From assembly GCA_033807695.1 (NCBI GenBank), contig CM066309.1, forward strand, positions 434,001-498,000: a stretch of DNA of 64,000 nt, written 5' to 3'. The DNA comes from Daedaleopsis sinensis (lineage: Eukaryota; Basidiomycota; Agaricomycetes; Polyporales; Polyporaceae). Of the stretch, positions 11,370 to 23,458 are shown in pieces. The notes below the pieces were generated by a model. That model was given only the letters and a program-made list of their open reading frames with translations, was not told the origin of the DNA and did no database searches. A program made the position numbers and the translations under genes. Position 1 is the first letter of the stretch. Each line of letters starts with the position of its first letter.

Positions 11370-14300
11370 CTAGTGTACGTGGTCGTGCAGACGATCGCGA
11401 AGATGCGCCAACCGCTCCTCCCACTCCTTCATCCTCCGCTCCGTCCGCTTCCGCATCCACACTGCACGCAGGAGTCGCACAATCTTCTCTCGGCTTTCTT
11501 CGAAGTTTGCCTACAATCGCAGGGTCCCGGCGGCGAACCGCCAGGCTCAACCGTCAGAATCATGCCCATACACAGTTGCTTGCCCATGCACTGGCAATGT
11601 GGGGGTCGGGAAGGCCGCCGCACCAGAACATGCGATACTCGGACGGAAACACTCACCTCAGCGACTCGTAAGAGTTTTTCGCTCTCTTCCCTGGACACCT
11701 CCCGCCGCCATGTCGAGACCGCGAACGGGTCAAAGCCGGGCACGGAACGCTCGTTCGGGACGAGCGGGATGTAGACAACGGCGATGCCGTCCCGCTCGAG
11801 CAGCGCGGCCTCGTCGAGGTCGTCGAGCCGCGCCGACGCCTTGTCCGCGTCCGCCGCGCGTGAAGAGCCGATCCACACCTCGCACGTACTTATCGGGTGC
11901 GCGCGCGGTGTAGTGGCGTTTGCCGGGGCACTGGCCGCAACCGTGGGCTCTCGATCTACCTCAGGCTTCGGTTTCGGCTGCGGCTCTTGCTCCTGCTCCG
12001 ACTCTGTGCAGCGGCGTACATGGAGTGCGAAAGTGAACATATGGTCAGTGGGGAAGGTTGGCGGGGAAGGATGGTGGGGTGTGGCATACGGACCTTGGGG
12101 GCGGGGCATGTCTCGCTGCTCGGTGGACCCCTGCCTGTCCGTCTGCCTCGCAAGCTCCGACTTCTGCGTCTCGGCGAGCTTGCGGTTCGCCGCATCCGGT
12201 GTGGACGCTTCGTATTGCGGGACGCCCGACGCCGAAGTGCCCTTTGCATCGTCCTCGTCCTCGTCCTCGTCCTCCGCCGGGCGGACGCGTGATGGCCATG
12301 TCGCACCCCGTGGCCACGTCCGAAGCCCACGCTTTGCGGCAAGTTCTGTGAGCGGTCAGCAGGTGGCCGTGGCGTATCTGACATAGAAGGCACCCACCTT
12401 CGGCACGAGTGAACCAGAGGTCCTGTAGAGGTAAGAGGTGAGCGGACGACGATGTGGGGCGGCACGGAAACGGGGCATACCTGGGAGCCCGCGCTCGCGT
12501 CGAGCGCGATGATGCAGTCGACGTCTCGGCGCAGGAGGGGGTAGTACGGGATGTTGAGTTCCGCTGTCCGTTACCTCAGCTCATGTGGTCACTCTGCATC
12601 CCCCACAGGACACGCACCTCCAGGGTCCTGTAAACGAAACCGAGTGAGCGGACAGCCGGGATGAGGGGGGAGAGACGTACCATGAAGCTCATCATGTCTT
12701 GCTCGGTGATGTCACGCGGGCTGCCGTATCGAAGCTGTCCGACAAGGCCGCGCACAAAGTTGGGGAGCTGCCAGCAATGCCCACGAAGAGCGCGCCACGC
12801 CGCCGTCAGCCAGGCTGCTATCGGCGGGGACGCACGCATCTGACCTGATTCGGGAGCAACGGGTGGTCGCTTTCAGTGGACATGTCTTTCAGCCAGGCGT
12901 ACAGCTGCGTGGGCAGCACCCGGAGCATCGGCTCGACCTCGTGGAAGTAGTGCTTCGGGCGGGTGGTTAGCGGCGAAGCCCCAACTGCGCAGCGAGTAGG
13001 GTGCCATACAGGCGTACTTACCTTGAGCGAGGCACAGAACGCGGAACCGAAGATGCTGTAAGCAGCGTGGGCGAGGGGGTCAGGAACGCCCGGACGGACA
13101 CCACTCGCCCGAGGGCCGCTGGCGTACTCACCCGGTCAGGATCGTGAAGCTTAACTCTGCCTGCTTGATCCGTTCGCACGTTACGTCTTCGTTGTGTACG
13201 AAAGACGTGACTCACCCGACGGTCCAAGTTCTTTCCGTTCATGAAAGGACGACCTAGCGCCCAGGACGGGATCCAGGCTGCGAACCGGTCTTTTCAGCGA
13301 GCGTCCGCGAGCACCCGGAGAACAGGGGCGTACCACCGATCTCGTCACAGCCTACTTCATAGGGCGTGAACTCGTACCAAAGCCACCGGATGCTTTGCGT
13401 GAGCCGCGCGCGTTCGCTTTCGAGCGAGTTCGCCCGGGCTTCGTCGACCGAGGTCGCCTGCTTGACTTCGACCGCGTGCAACGCCTGAGCCTTTCCGGGA
13501 GGCGTCACTAGTGAGACATAGATGATGTCAGAGAAGAGCTGGACGAAATGCGGGAAGCCAGGCGACCCACCGTGTTGGATGGCGCTCAATATGGGCATTG
13601 GGAGGTCGCCGCTGTCCACATGGCGCCGGAAGAAGTGAAGCGAGAGGTGTCTAGGGTCCAGCCTCGTCATGTCGGACGGAACGTAGAGCCTCGAAGACAG
13701 CAGCGTCCCGTACAGGTCCACTAAAGAGACCGTCCCTGTCTCGCCAGCCGCCTTGCGAAGGATACCATCCTGCACGGCCCCTCACGTCAGCATTGAGCAT
13801 CTCACGCCCCAACAGCACGTACCAGCAGATACTGTCCGGATAAATGTGGGCGTAAGCACGGAAGTCCACCCAAACTGACATGCAGAGAACGGTCATACCT
13901 TGTTGGTCGGCGGGTTGGTCAACGCATCTAGGGTGTCCATGTCGATATAGCTCTTCGTGATGCGATCGGCCGCATGGGCAGCGGCCTTGTGCGGCGTGCA
14001 TTCTCCCGCAACCCCGGAATAGAGAATCCCGAGGGCCCAGCAGCTTCCTTTCGTCGGTCATGGCACGTTCGCATGAGCGACACATCATCTGCAACGAGTG
14101 CAAGCGCCAACACATGTCACACATACCTGACACGCCAGCCGTGTATGCCACGCAATCCAAGACGCCCAAGTCCCCTGCGGCGGAGAGCGAGCCAAGAGTA
14201 TTGAGCATTGCACGAAACCCTGTTCCAGGCCCCGTACATCAGATCCAATCCGACCGAGTAGGGTCAGGAGTTCTCGCTCACCTCCGCCGGACCCAGCGAC

Positions 14301-14615
14301 GGCGACAATGGGCAGGTCGCGCTCGTCCACCTCCTCAACGGGGACGCCCATCAGCCGCGCGAATGAGCCGCGCATCCGCCGCCGCCGCTCGCCCAGGAAT
14401 GCCCGCTCGGCGATGCTCAGGTCGTCGCCGAGCCGCACTTCCGCGTCCCACTCGCACTCGGGGTGCACGGCTAGGTCAGGAGGTTGGTGCACAACCTCGT
14501 CGTAGAGCGAGCCGGGGCCAAGCCCGAGCTCGAGTAGGAGCGCGGAGAGGCGGTCCTGGATGTCTTTTATGGTCGAGGAGGTCGGCCACGCGACGGGGCT
14601 GGTAAGGTCGGGCAT
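11370..14615 (-). CDS. Cytosolic phospholipase A2 / lysophospholipase-domain protein
   Basis: Hydrolyses glycerophospholipid or lysophospholipid acyl esters through a Ser/Asp dyad. Spliced, the protein shows the glycine-rich oxyanion segment IVAVAGSGGGFRAML (Gly112 region) and the nucleophile elbow YTAGVSGSCWALG with the likely catalytic Ser142. Later come FTPYEVGCDEIGDRFAAWIPSWALGRPF, FGSAFCASLKHYF, then SFMDPGAELNIPYYPLL with the candidate catalytic Asp, and IIALDASAGSQ. A Glu/Asp-rich tail and a basic helix follow, ending HLRDRLHDHVH. There are many small introns and two micro-exons: 9 bases at 13823-13831 (Tyr-Leu-Leu) and 10 bases at 12618-12627 carrying the Asp. No signal peptide is seen, so it is probably intracellular. 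A truncated second copy lies at 49.7-51.7 kb. Exon borders in the middle third were not all checked. Confidence 0.85.
12618..12627 (-). other. 10-base micro-exon encoding the candidate catalytic Asp
   Basis: GACCCTGGAG is preceded by TTTACAG and followed by GTGCGT on the minus strand. Including it joins SFM to AELNIPYYPLL as SFM-DPG-AELNIP in frame, which matches the D-x-G-x-x-x-N-x-P block of the family. Skipping it breaks the frame. Confidence 0.75.
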
Positions 14616-15907
14616 GTCCGGTGCAGGGATGGTGGGCCAGGTCCAGGAGGCGAGGGTCGAGGATATGGTTTGGACGGGGAGCGATGTTTTGAGGAAGGAG
14701 AGGCCATGCCATTCCGACTATGTAGAGAGGTGCAGGTTGGAGGGCTGATGACTCGTTTTCCTAGAACGAAGTATGAGCTCGTAGACATACCTTGACCTAT
14801 TCAGTAAATAAATTGAGCGACATATTGTCACGGCGTCGATTACTTATTAGAAAATGAGAGCGCACCTGATCTGTTGTGTTTCTAACAGGCTCCTGCAAGC
14901 GGACTCGTAGTTAGTCGAAGGTTGTAAAGCGTGGAGCTAGGTGCATCCCACCGAATGATCTTGATCGTCTCGTCTTGGCGACGGAAAATTGCTCGATAAC
15001 GACTCGCAATCAGAGTCGGAGCTCAAGGCTGCGTTTCCGTCCGTCTTCACGCTGTACCATATCGGTATACTTAGCCCAGCAAAGCAGGCGGTTGCAAGAG
15101 TATACCACAACGAGGCCCGGCCCGGCCCTGACAGAACAGCGTGAGTAAGCAAGCGTCGAGTATCATCATTTTGAAGTTTAGAAGTGTGAAGCTGGTATAG
15201 CAAGCTGGGCATAACGTACTTCGCAATAGTCTCGGAGGCTGAATCCCATGACGCGCGTCGCTCTGCGACTGCAGATGCCGTACCCAACAAATCTGGCCTT
15301 TTGGGGTGCCAATCTTCGGATACGCTGGCTGCTGGAAGTTATAGCATGGTCGTAGTAGTATACCGCTAGCTCGAGCCTTTTGCCATGCGCCCCGGTGCAT
15401 CCAATTCCTTCTATGACCGCCGCACCAAACTTCAAGACTCTGTCAAGAAATTAATAATGTGTGAGACAGACCTTGAGGTGACTGTACGGTGAAAGAACAA
15501 CCTCGAAGCCTTGCAAACTTGGGTTGTAGCTATAGCTCAAGTTCAATCTGCAACTTGAACGAACTCAAGTCAAGACCTGGTGGGTTCTGCCAGCACGGTG
15601 GCACTGGGTGGAGTCTTGAACTGGGAGTGACGTCACGTTCCAAATTTCAGCGCCAGCCGGTGCTCAGCGCTCAAGAGCGCTCAGCGCTCAACACCTAGCG
15701 CTTGTTCTCCCGGTCCGATCCGCAACGTCGCTCTCCAGGTCCTCGACTTACTACCACTCCACCTCCACCTCCTCCTTCTACTAGTACCGCTGGCTCTAGA
15801 ATGTGTACACGCAGCAGGCCCGGAGCTTCAAACGATCAACGTTTACTTGTGGTATCTACCGGCAACTCATAGTGTGTGGCATTCAAGTGAGTCCTTTTCA
15901 TTACAAA
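14616..15907. other. Intergenic, no gene recognised
   Basis: 1.3 kb upstream of the phospholipase gene and downstream of the adenylation gene. Minus-strand frames at 14937-15435 overlap one another and lack coding character. A repeated CTCAAGAGCGCTCAGCGCTCAA-like run near 15660-15690 is a local palindromic repeat of AGCGCT. Confidence 0.45.
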
Positions 15908-17948
15908 TCAACACTTCTTTTTTACGCACGCGCGGAGATGACCTTTGTCAATCTTGCCATTGCTATCAGGTCGCGTCAATGGCAGCAAGTCTATAAATCT
16001 CTAGTGCGTCCACTTACCTCGTCAACGGCAGGCTGTCCATGCTCATGAAAACTGACGGCACAGCGTACGATGGCTGCACCAGAGCAGTCGCGTCTTCTAC
16101 TTGCTTTGGAGGTATGCTTCTGGGGCTGTAAAACCCCCATAATGTACCGTCGACTAGTACAGCACATGCTGACACGACTCCCGGACAGGACCGCATGGCG
16201 TTGCCGACTCCATCAAGCTCGACGCGGAATCCCTGCCGGTGAGCTATATCAATCTCCAGCGAGCCTTCGACACCGAGAAGGTGACATGCCTTGACCTTGA
16301 CTTGATCGTCAACACGACCAAAGTGTTCAAGCTCCCCGTCCTGCCTCATTCTTCCAAGGTCGCCCGTGTTGTACATCATCCCTCTGCACAGGGTGTAACT
16401 CAGCGGCAGGTCGTGAGCAGGGAGACCGATGAATGACTCACCCGTCACACCGGAATGGGTCGGGCTTGAAACGTTCCTTGGTGAGTGTCGGTCGGTTCAG
16501 GTATCCAAGACTTACGCCGGCACCACCGGCCCACATTACCCCGACTTGGCCGCGAGGGAGGAGAGACCCGTCGCTGTCCAGGACATAGACAGAGTTGTTC
16601 GCCGTCGGTCTTCCGATAGTAAGGTCGGATCCTTGGGTAAACAAGTGCATCGTGTTGACGATCGTTGCCTTATACTCTGTCAGATCGTCCCGTTTGATGG
16701 CTACGTAGCAAGCACGCACCTCGGTGGGTCCACAGCAGTTGTAGAATTGTGCGCGGTATGCCCAGCGGTCTGCAAGCTCCCGAGAGCACGGCTCGCCAGC
16801 TGTCGCTACGACCCTCACGTTCGGATACTCGGCGGGGTCGTGTGGTTCCAGAATTGACGGAGTGGCGATGATGACGTCGACGGTCTTCATGACGCGAATC
16901 CAGTCGCCTCGCTTTGGTCCTCGAAGATACAAGGTCCCTCCGTTGAGCAGGCAGCTGAACACCTCCCATGCGCACATGTCGAATGCGATGTTGAGCAGTT
17001 GGGCGACCTTCGTCCCTGGACCGACTCCCAGGTTGCCAGGAGCCTGGCAAACGACTGCGATATGTCAGCGCGACCGCATGTGCACATCGTTGCGATACGA
17101 CTCACGATTTGTGACACTAGCATGGCTGACTACTACACCTTTAGGCTTTCCTGTCGTGCCTATTCGGAGGTTTAGTGCACGGTTGTGAGCCAAGCCATGA
17201 CACGGTTCGTACCTGATGTGTATATGATATAGGCAGGATCTGACGCTTTGACCATGCCACGCTCTGTTGCAGAAGGGTAATCCGGCCCAAGGGATCCCAG
17301 AGCGTCGATCAGGTCTTCGATGCAGACCCATTTCTGTTCTGTGCTGTCCATGTGAGGTACGTGGACCCTCGAGACCATAACCAATGTTGGCTGCGCGTCG
17401 TCGATGATACCAGCTAGATAGTCCTTTGAGATAAGTGCGCCATCGAGCGGGATATACGTCGCTCCGAGGCGAAGGACGGCAAAGATGGCGGTGATGAGAT
17501 ATAGGGACCGCTCGCCGAGGAGACACACCCGGCTTTCGCGACGGACCCCTAGGATGCGTAAAGCGGCTGCGAGTTGGGTTGATAACTCCCGCAGCTCTGA
17601 GTATGTGAGCTGAAGACCTTGAATGTCTTGCACGGCGAGGGCCGTCGGATGCGAGAATGCGTGAATGTCGAGGAAGTCATGGATGCTGTCGACGGCCAGG
17701 ACGGTTGTCGCACCATGTATGATTGAGAGGTCTGCATTACTACGTATACTCTTGTCGGTGTTGGTAGTGTGTGGGGAGTCTTGAACGGGGTCAGCTGTGT
17801 CGATAGCGAGCATGTCGGGTGCAACTGAGTACAGGTGGCTATCGAAGAGCTGCCAGTACGCGAGGACTGAAGCTATAGCTCTTAGAGGCATCGCAAGTAC
17901 AACGGTGCATAGTAGCCGTATAAAAGTGAGGATTGGGTGCTTCGTCAT
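15908..17948 (-). CDS. Stand-alone adenylation-domain (NRPS-like / AMP-binding) enzyme
   Basis: Seven exons (17948-17213, 17159-17106, 17054-16720, 16668-16442, 16383-16290, 16232-16018, 15962-15908) give 571 residues. It activates a carboxylic or amino acid as the acyl-adenylate. Core motifs are in order: LTYSEL, YTSGTTGKPKGV (A3), NCCGPTEATI (A5), MYNTGDLGR (A7), GRVDDQVKVKGFRVELDGV (A8) and NGKIDK (A10). The protein then stops, so carrier, reductase and condensation domains are absent. The N-terminal ~40 residues are hydrophobic and might be a membrane anchor. The fifth intron uses a GC donor (GC-AG). An alternative last intron would move the stop to 15843 without adding a domain. It sits at the edge of a terpene-type cluster. 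Substrate not predictable by eye. Confidence 0.85.
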
Positions 17949-18688
17949 CTTGCGGTGAAAGCTAGTGGGCCATGCTCAGCCTGCTGTCCTAGTCTAAGAG
18001 GAACGCGATGTGCCAAACACTACCATTTTCCAAAAATATGGGTTGATTTCGGCGGCAGTTACTCCATAGCCAGGGTCCGCCGTCGTCTATTCCTAGCTGA
18101 ACAGCCCTGTCAGTGTGTCATGGGCGGCATTTAATAGATATCACACGTAGTGAATCTTCTCAGCTGGACTTCGTCTGCCATGGGCTCGGGCCGCCCAACA
18201 CTGCGCCAGGCCCATGATCAGCTTCGAAAGATGTGTGGTGATAGTTCTGATACTTCTTCCATGACAGGTGCATATGATAGTGTGGTACGTACTGCTGATG
18301 CAGGCGCACCGCCGCGCATGGTGTGTAAGCCCATCAGGCAAGGAGAATACCGCTGTAAGAAGCGTTTCATACGGCCCGCGCTACGCCACGGCGTCCCATG
18401 GATACAATCGGTGAGAGTTACAGTGAGGTCTAGGGCGCCGTAACTCTTCAACGAGTGGGTGGAATTTAGGGTCGAAGTGCCATTATCGAACTGTGATTGA
18501 TGAACGAGCCGGTAAAACTTCAGAGGGCACTCAAATCTTGCGGAGGATAGTCAAGCTTCGTCCAGTACTAGTGTCAAACGTCTCAGTATGCATCATGTAA
18601 ACCGTCGTCGACGCGCCTTGACGTCCGAAAATGTTACAAACGACGTTGTTCGAGATCATACAGGACATAATATGCACAACTTGTGGTA
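17949..18688. other. Intergenic, no gene recognised
   Basis: Carries the promoter of the adenylation gene and the 3' end of the membrane-protein gene (both minus). Small open frames at 18141-18451 have no coding character. Confidence 0.45.
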
Positions 18689-20221
18689 TTACACCTTCGA
18701 CTTCACGTTCTCCTGCGAGTTCAGAGCGGTCTCGAACTCGGACAAAGTGAAGTCGTTCGTATCGTTCGACCCCATACCTTCCACAGGGATATTGACTTGG
18801 GCGATCCTTCCGCGACGACCGGAGTTCGTGGCAAAGCTCATGCCGCTCTCGAGCTTCGACGTCTCTAAGTACGACCGATAGGCCCTTGGAAGGCCGTGTG
18901 TCAATCCGAGACTAACGCGGATGATGATGAGGTATGGGACAAGTGCCTGTGTAACGGTATGAAAGAAGCTCAGTCGTGGATAGCAGCCTGAGACAAACTC
19001 AGAGGACGTACCGCAACCTGAGTGGCTATATCTATGACCATTAAGGCAGCTGGATTTCCGGTCTTGTAGAGGGATAACATGATGACGGTGACGATGACTA
19101 GAATGGCTCCGGACTCGATGATCGTGAAGATGGGTGCTGCATAACTGTTATTGCGGGTACCGGATGCTCGTGAGGCGACCTTGCGACCCATGTACCACAG
19201 TCGGAATACAATGGCCCCAGTGACGAGAACGTTGAGAGCGAGCTCTAGGGGCCACCCAAGTGAGCTCAACGTGCCACTGCCGAACGAGTTGAGAGGAGTG
19301 TTCGGGCGACTCAGACCGACCAGAGCGGCGGCCGAGCATGCTATTCCAAGAGCTATGTGTCAATTTGAGATGGCGATTGAGTGGAGCTGAGGTCCTACCA
19401 GTATGGAACAGTTCCACAATAATCTAGTCGAGTCTTGAGCACCTGTCACATAGGATTGAGATAGACAGTACTAACCGGCAACAAGATGATCTTCCAGCTC
19501 CGACCCCACACTACATACATCCGCCATATCTTCAGCGTTCCCCATCCTCATTAGCAATATAATACTTGTTATACGTAAAGCTAGAGCACGTACAAGAACA
19601 CTGTCTTGAATGAAGATCTGACCTCAGCTCAGCAACAGTTTGATGTCTCCACATATAGAAGCTCACTCACTGCAATGATATATATGGCGGTCTTCATCAA
19701 AGCGAGCTTGGAGTCCTCTTGTGCGAAGTAGATTATAGAGTAGCTCGGCGGAGCACCCGGAGGTACTAAGACAAACGCCTCAATCTCTTGGCGGAGCGAC
19801 GCGGCAATGTGCAAGGTGACACATAGATACAGTAGCAGCGACGTCGAGCCCAAGAACCTACAGTATGGCCACTGGTGACTATCATGCTTAAGATCGTTTT
19901 CCTAGAGATGAACTCACCCTCGGTTGTACTTGGAGTTGGGCTTGAAGAATAACACGTAGCAGACAAACGTAAAGGCGATAGTGCTGTTAGTGTTAGTGAA
20001 GTAGCTGTATTAGTCTTTTCAGCTCTTCCACCGTCCGGAGACACTGACTTAAGACCTGGAAAAAATAGAGGTCAGCATGGTCCGAGTCTCAGATCGAGTC
20101 ACAGGCAATAGGCCCGGAACTCACTCCATAGTACAGTCGAGATCCATATTCCGATAATATAGAGCTTGTTCAAAGGAGGGAGAATAATCGCAGGGGCTGT
20201 GTTGGCGGTAGGAGTATCCAT
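18689..20221 (-). CDS. Multi-pass membrane protein, Agaricomycete family (intact copy)
   Basis: This is the best-preserved of three copies of one family in the window. After splicing, the N-terminus reads LPPLNKLYIIGIWISTVLW, then NTIAFTFVCYVLFF, WFLGSTSLLLYLCVTLHIAASL, a WRMYVVWG-type loop, GWPLELALNVLVTGAIVFRLWYMGRK, PIFTIIESGAILVIVTVIMLSLY and LVPYLIIIRVSLGLTHGL. That is about seven hydrophobic spans, followed by a hydrophilic tail of ~60 residues ending VKSKV. A 7-base exon (GTCTTAA) is needed to keep frame between the first and second spans. Function is unknown: the topology is 7-TM-like, but I see no receptor or transporter motif. Its place between the adenylation enzyme and the P450 could mean a transport role or a chance duplication. 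Confidence 0.7.
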
Positions 20222-21345
20222 GTGGGGCATGCGTTGAGACCGAGAGGGGGCCGTCGCAGGTATAGGACTACTCGGAACGAGTAGTACTTATCGGAGTCCG
20301 CTCCGTGCCGCATGCAGTCAGGGCTACTCTGTACGCAGTATCAGCACGCCGCATCTTGCAGAAGAAGTGCTGAGTAAGCTATTGGATCCTTAGAGTGCCA
20401 CGGTCGACAGATGACATCTGTAGATGATAATGGTATGGGAGGAGAGCATCGATGGGGGAGGAGGAAGTTTGACGAGTTGGGTGCCCAACCTACAGTCCAT
20501 GCGGCCTGTGGTGTTCTAGACACACCTCCCTGAGAATACTGTTTCTCCGAGACCTCCGAATCCTCCCACAAGCGGCTAGAAATCATGATGGAAGATTGCC
20601 TATAACTCTCAGGGATGTCTAACGATTGCCTACCTTCTGTGGTCAGATGCAGACTTCCCTCCGACCGGAGTGCGCAAGAAGCAGAAGTTTGACAGGAGTT
20701 CCAATGTTGCATGGGGGTACTAAAAGGCCCGGTTAGAAGCTGTCATTGTTGTAAGAACCTCGTCGCAGCGCCGGAGTTCCGCTCAGTTACCAGTACTGCG
20801 GTCAGTGTGATTCGTTGCGGACTCTTCTCCAAGTACACTGCGGCAGACATACCCGGAGAAGATAGCCATGATACGTGATTGATACGCACTAAGACCTCAG
20901 CCTCCAGCGTCTATACGGGGTGCGGACGACGGCCATCATTACATCACATCTATGTGGTCTCTGTCCCGGCAGGTATCAGTCCAGTACAGTGCCAGTGGAT
21001 GTTTCTGCCAGTGTTATGATACCACCGAATATCTGACTGAGCGAGTACGGCTTCTCGGACTTCGTGGTTCCAACCAACGTTCTCGTGGACGATCTACTAT
21101 GATCCGAAGGCGCTGTTGTGTGATTATTCTTTTGTGCCTTTAGTCATAGAAATCAGAATACCCAAGAATACGCCCTGTTTCTCAAGCTTTCTCAGTGCGG
21201 GTCCACCCACAAAAAGGGCATTCACCGACAATTTTCCCAATCCCGGTTCATGATTTAAGCTCCGCTTCTGCTCAAGAACAAGCACCCTCATATCTTCTAC
21301 CTGATTCACATCTCATATCAATTCTGTCTGCGTTTCCCAACAGTC
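20222..21345. other. Divergent intergenic region between membrane protein and P450
   Basis: 1.1 kb between start codons of the membrane gene (minus) and the P450 (plus), so both promoters lie here. The minus-strand frame 20341-20712 is not protein-like. Confidence 0.45.
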
Positions 21346-23458
21346 ATGTTCAGCTCACTCCTTGCTGCCAGTGCTACACTGGGAGGACTTATTCTCTTAA
21401 CCGCTCTGCCAGTGTATTATCAGACGATGCGAAGCAAGCGTCGTCTTCCTCCTGGCCCAACTTCGCTGTTGCCATTCATCGGTAACGCGCACGTGTTCGC
21501 GACCAAGCACCCGTGGAAAAAATTCCGTGACTGGTCTACTAGATATGGTGAGTAGTTATGCCTCACGAGCGACTAGTCCTCTCAGGCTGGAGACTCATCT
21601 TGACATCATCGCGCCCCAAGGTCCTATCGTGCATTTTCAAGCTTTCGGACACCCCATAGTCATCCTCAACTCAGCAAACGCCGCCTTCGACCTCCTTGAC
21701 GGACGTTCAGCCAAATACAGCGACAGGCCAAACGTAGGCTTGATAGCCCTGTAAGTCTCATTTACGAGCCGTGATCATATTCAAAGTGCTCACTATAGTT
21801 ATCTAGACTCGATATCAGCTGGGTCGTCCCACTTATGCAATACGGGGAACGATGGCGCAAACATCGTCGGGTCCTACACAAATACTGCAGCAAGGCGGCT
21901 ACGAAGTCATATGAACCAACGATGGTGCACAAGGCGAGGCAGCTCCTTGTCCGGATACGACATGAACCTAGCAAATGGGTAGAACATAGTAGTTTGTACG
22001 TACCCTCGAATATGCACCTCGGAACGAGAGCGTCAAACTCATGGAAGTCCTGCAGCGCGGTCGGAACCATACTGCTCGACCTTACGTATGGCCTCTTTGA
22101 TGACAAGACCGGATTGCGATACTTCCAGCTCGCTCAAGGAACCGTCGAGGCGCTGACTGAAATGTTCCTGCCCGGTATGCTCCTTGTCCAATACATCCCT
22201 TTCTTGCGTCATCTGCCGTCTTGGTTCCCCGGTGCAAGCCAGAAGGCGCGGCTGATTCACTGGCACCACGAGATGGCTGCAGCTTTGAATGAACCATTTG
22301 AGAATGTGAAGGCCGGAGTGGTACGTGACCATCGTTTCTGTTTGATACGACGATCCTAATCAGTATGACGAGTTCAGAGAACTGGGAAAGCGACGCCGTC
22401 TTTTGTCACGCAAATGCTAGACGACATATCCGAGCTGGAAGGAGAGGAGTACAACGATGCAGAAGCAATTGCGAGGAACTGTGCAGCAGTAGTGCATGGT
22501 GGTACGTCTCATTGCAAGTACAAGTTGTACATCGACGACTACTGACACCCTCACCTAGCTGGGAGTGACACGGTTAGTAGCTGGCGTATCTGCGTAAATC
22601 CCAAGATCGATCCTGATGCTCTTGCTCTTAGACCATTGCTACACTTATGGCGTTCTTCCTCGCGATGGTTCTTCATCCAGATGCGCAGAAGAAAGCACAC
22701 GAGGAGCTTATGTCCGTAGTCGGTCCAGATCGACTCCCCGAGTTCCGGGACCGACCCACACTTCCGTATATCAATGCGGTCGTCAAGGAATGCTCGCGAT
22801 GGGTTCCGTTGATGCCTCTTGGGGCATTCCATTCAACTACAGAGGACGACGTATACGAGGGATACTTCATACCGAAAGGAACGACTGTATTTGCAAACCA
22901 GTGGTAAGTCGTTCAAGTATACCGACGTTGCGGTCTACCGTAGCTTGCTGATGCTATGTCTGTATGACCGGGATGCACACTCAGGGCAATGCTTTACAAT
23001 CCCGACGAATATCCTGACCCCGAGTCGTTTAAGCCAGAAAGATTCCTCAAGGATGGCGAGATTGACCCGAGTGTGCGAGACCCTGGTACAGTCGCGAACG
23101 GTTTTGGACGGAGGTACGTCAACCCCGGATTTGAGGTCAATGTCGCAGCATACTGACAATCTCTTGCAGGATATGTCCTGGGAAGGACATCAGCGACGCA
23201 ACTATCTTCATATGCGTGGCGTCTCTTCTTCATGTCTTTGAGATCCGGCCATACGTTGACGACACTGGCTGTGTAGTCTGGCCGAAGGTCGACGTTTCCT
23301 CCTTATTAGTCGCGTAAGTCCATTCACCGATAACGTGTCTCTAGGATGTCCTCTCACATTGTATACAATTCAGGCCTCCTTTACCGTTCAAGTGCAATAT
23401 CGTCCCGCGGTCCGATAGTTTGGCGCAACTGATAGACGCGGCGGGAATCGTTATGTAA
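21346..23458 (+). CDS. Cytochrome P450 monooxygenase
   Basis: Ten exons (21346-21547, 21621-21750, 21807-21995, 22056-22320, 22378-22501, 22559-22572, 22632-22903, 22985-23113, 23170-23313, 23374-23458) give 517 residues. There is an N-terminal membrane anchor (LLAASATLGGLILLTALPVYY) and a proline hinge LPPGPTSLLPFIGN. The C-helix has WRKHRRVLHKY, the I-helix AGSDTTIATL (residues 304-308 are Ala-Gly-Ser-Asp-Thr). ExxR is E361-C-S-R364, and the heme loop FGRRICPG has Cys444 as heme ligand. It is an endoplasmic reticulum oxygenase needing a P450 reductase, and resembles the basidiomycete P450s annotated as O-methylsterigmatocystin oxidoreductase-like. The AGSDT motif is encoded by a 14-base exon. 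Its location next to a sesquiterpene synthase suggests that it oxidises the terpene. All hallmark residues are intact. Confidence 0.93.

Noticed and set aside
11784..12386. Plus-strand ORFs opposite the phospholipase gene
   Set aside because: They are shadows; minus-strand exons join with correct splice sites into a conserved enzyme.
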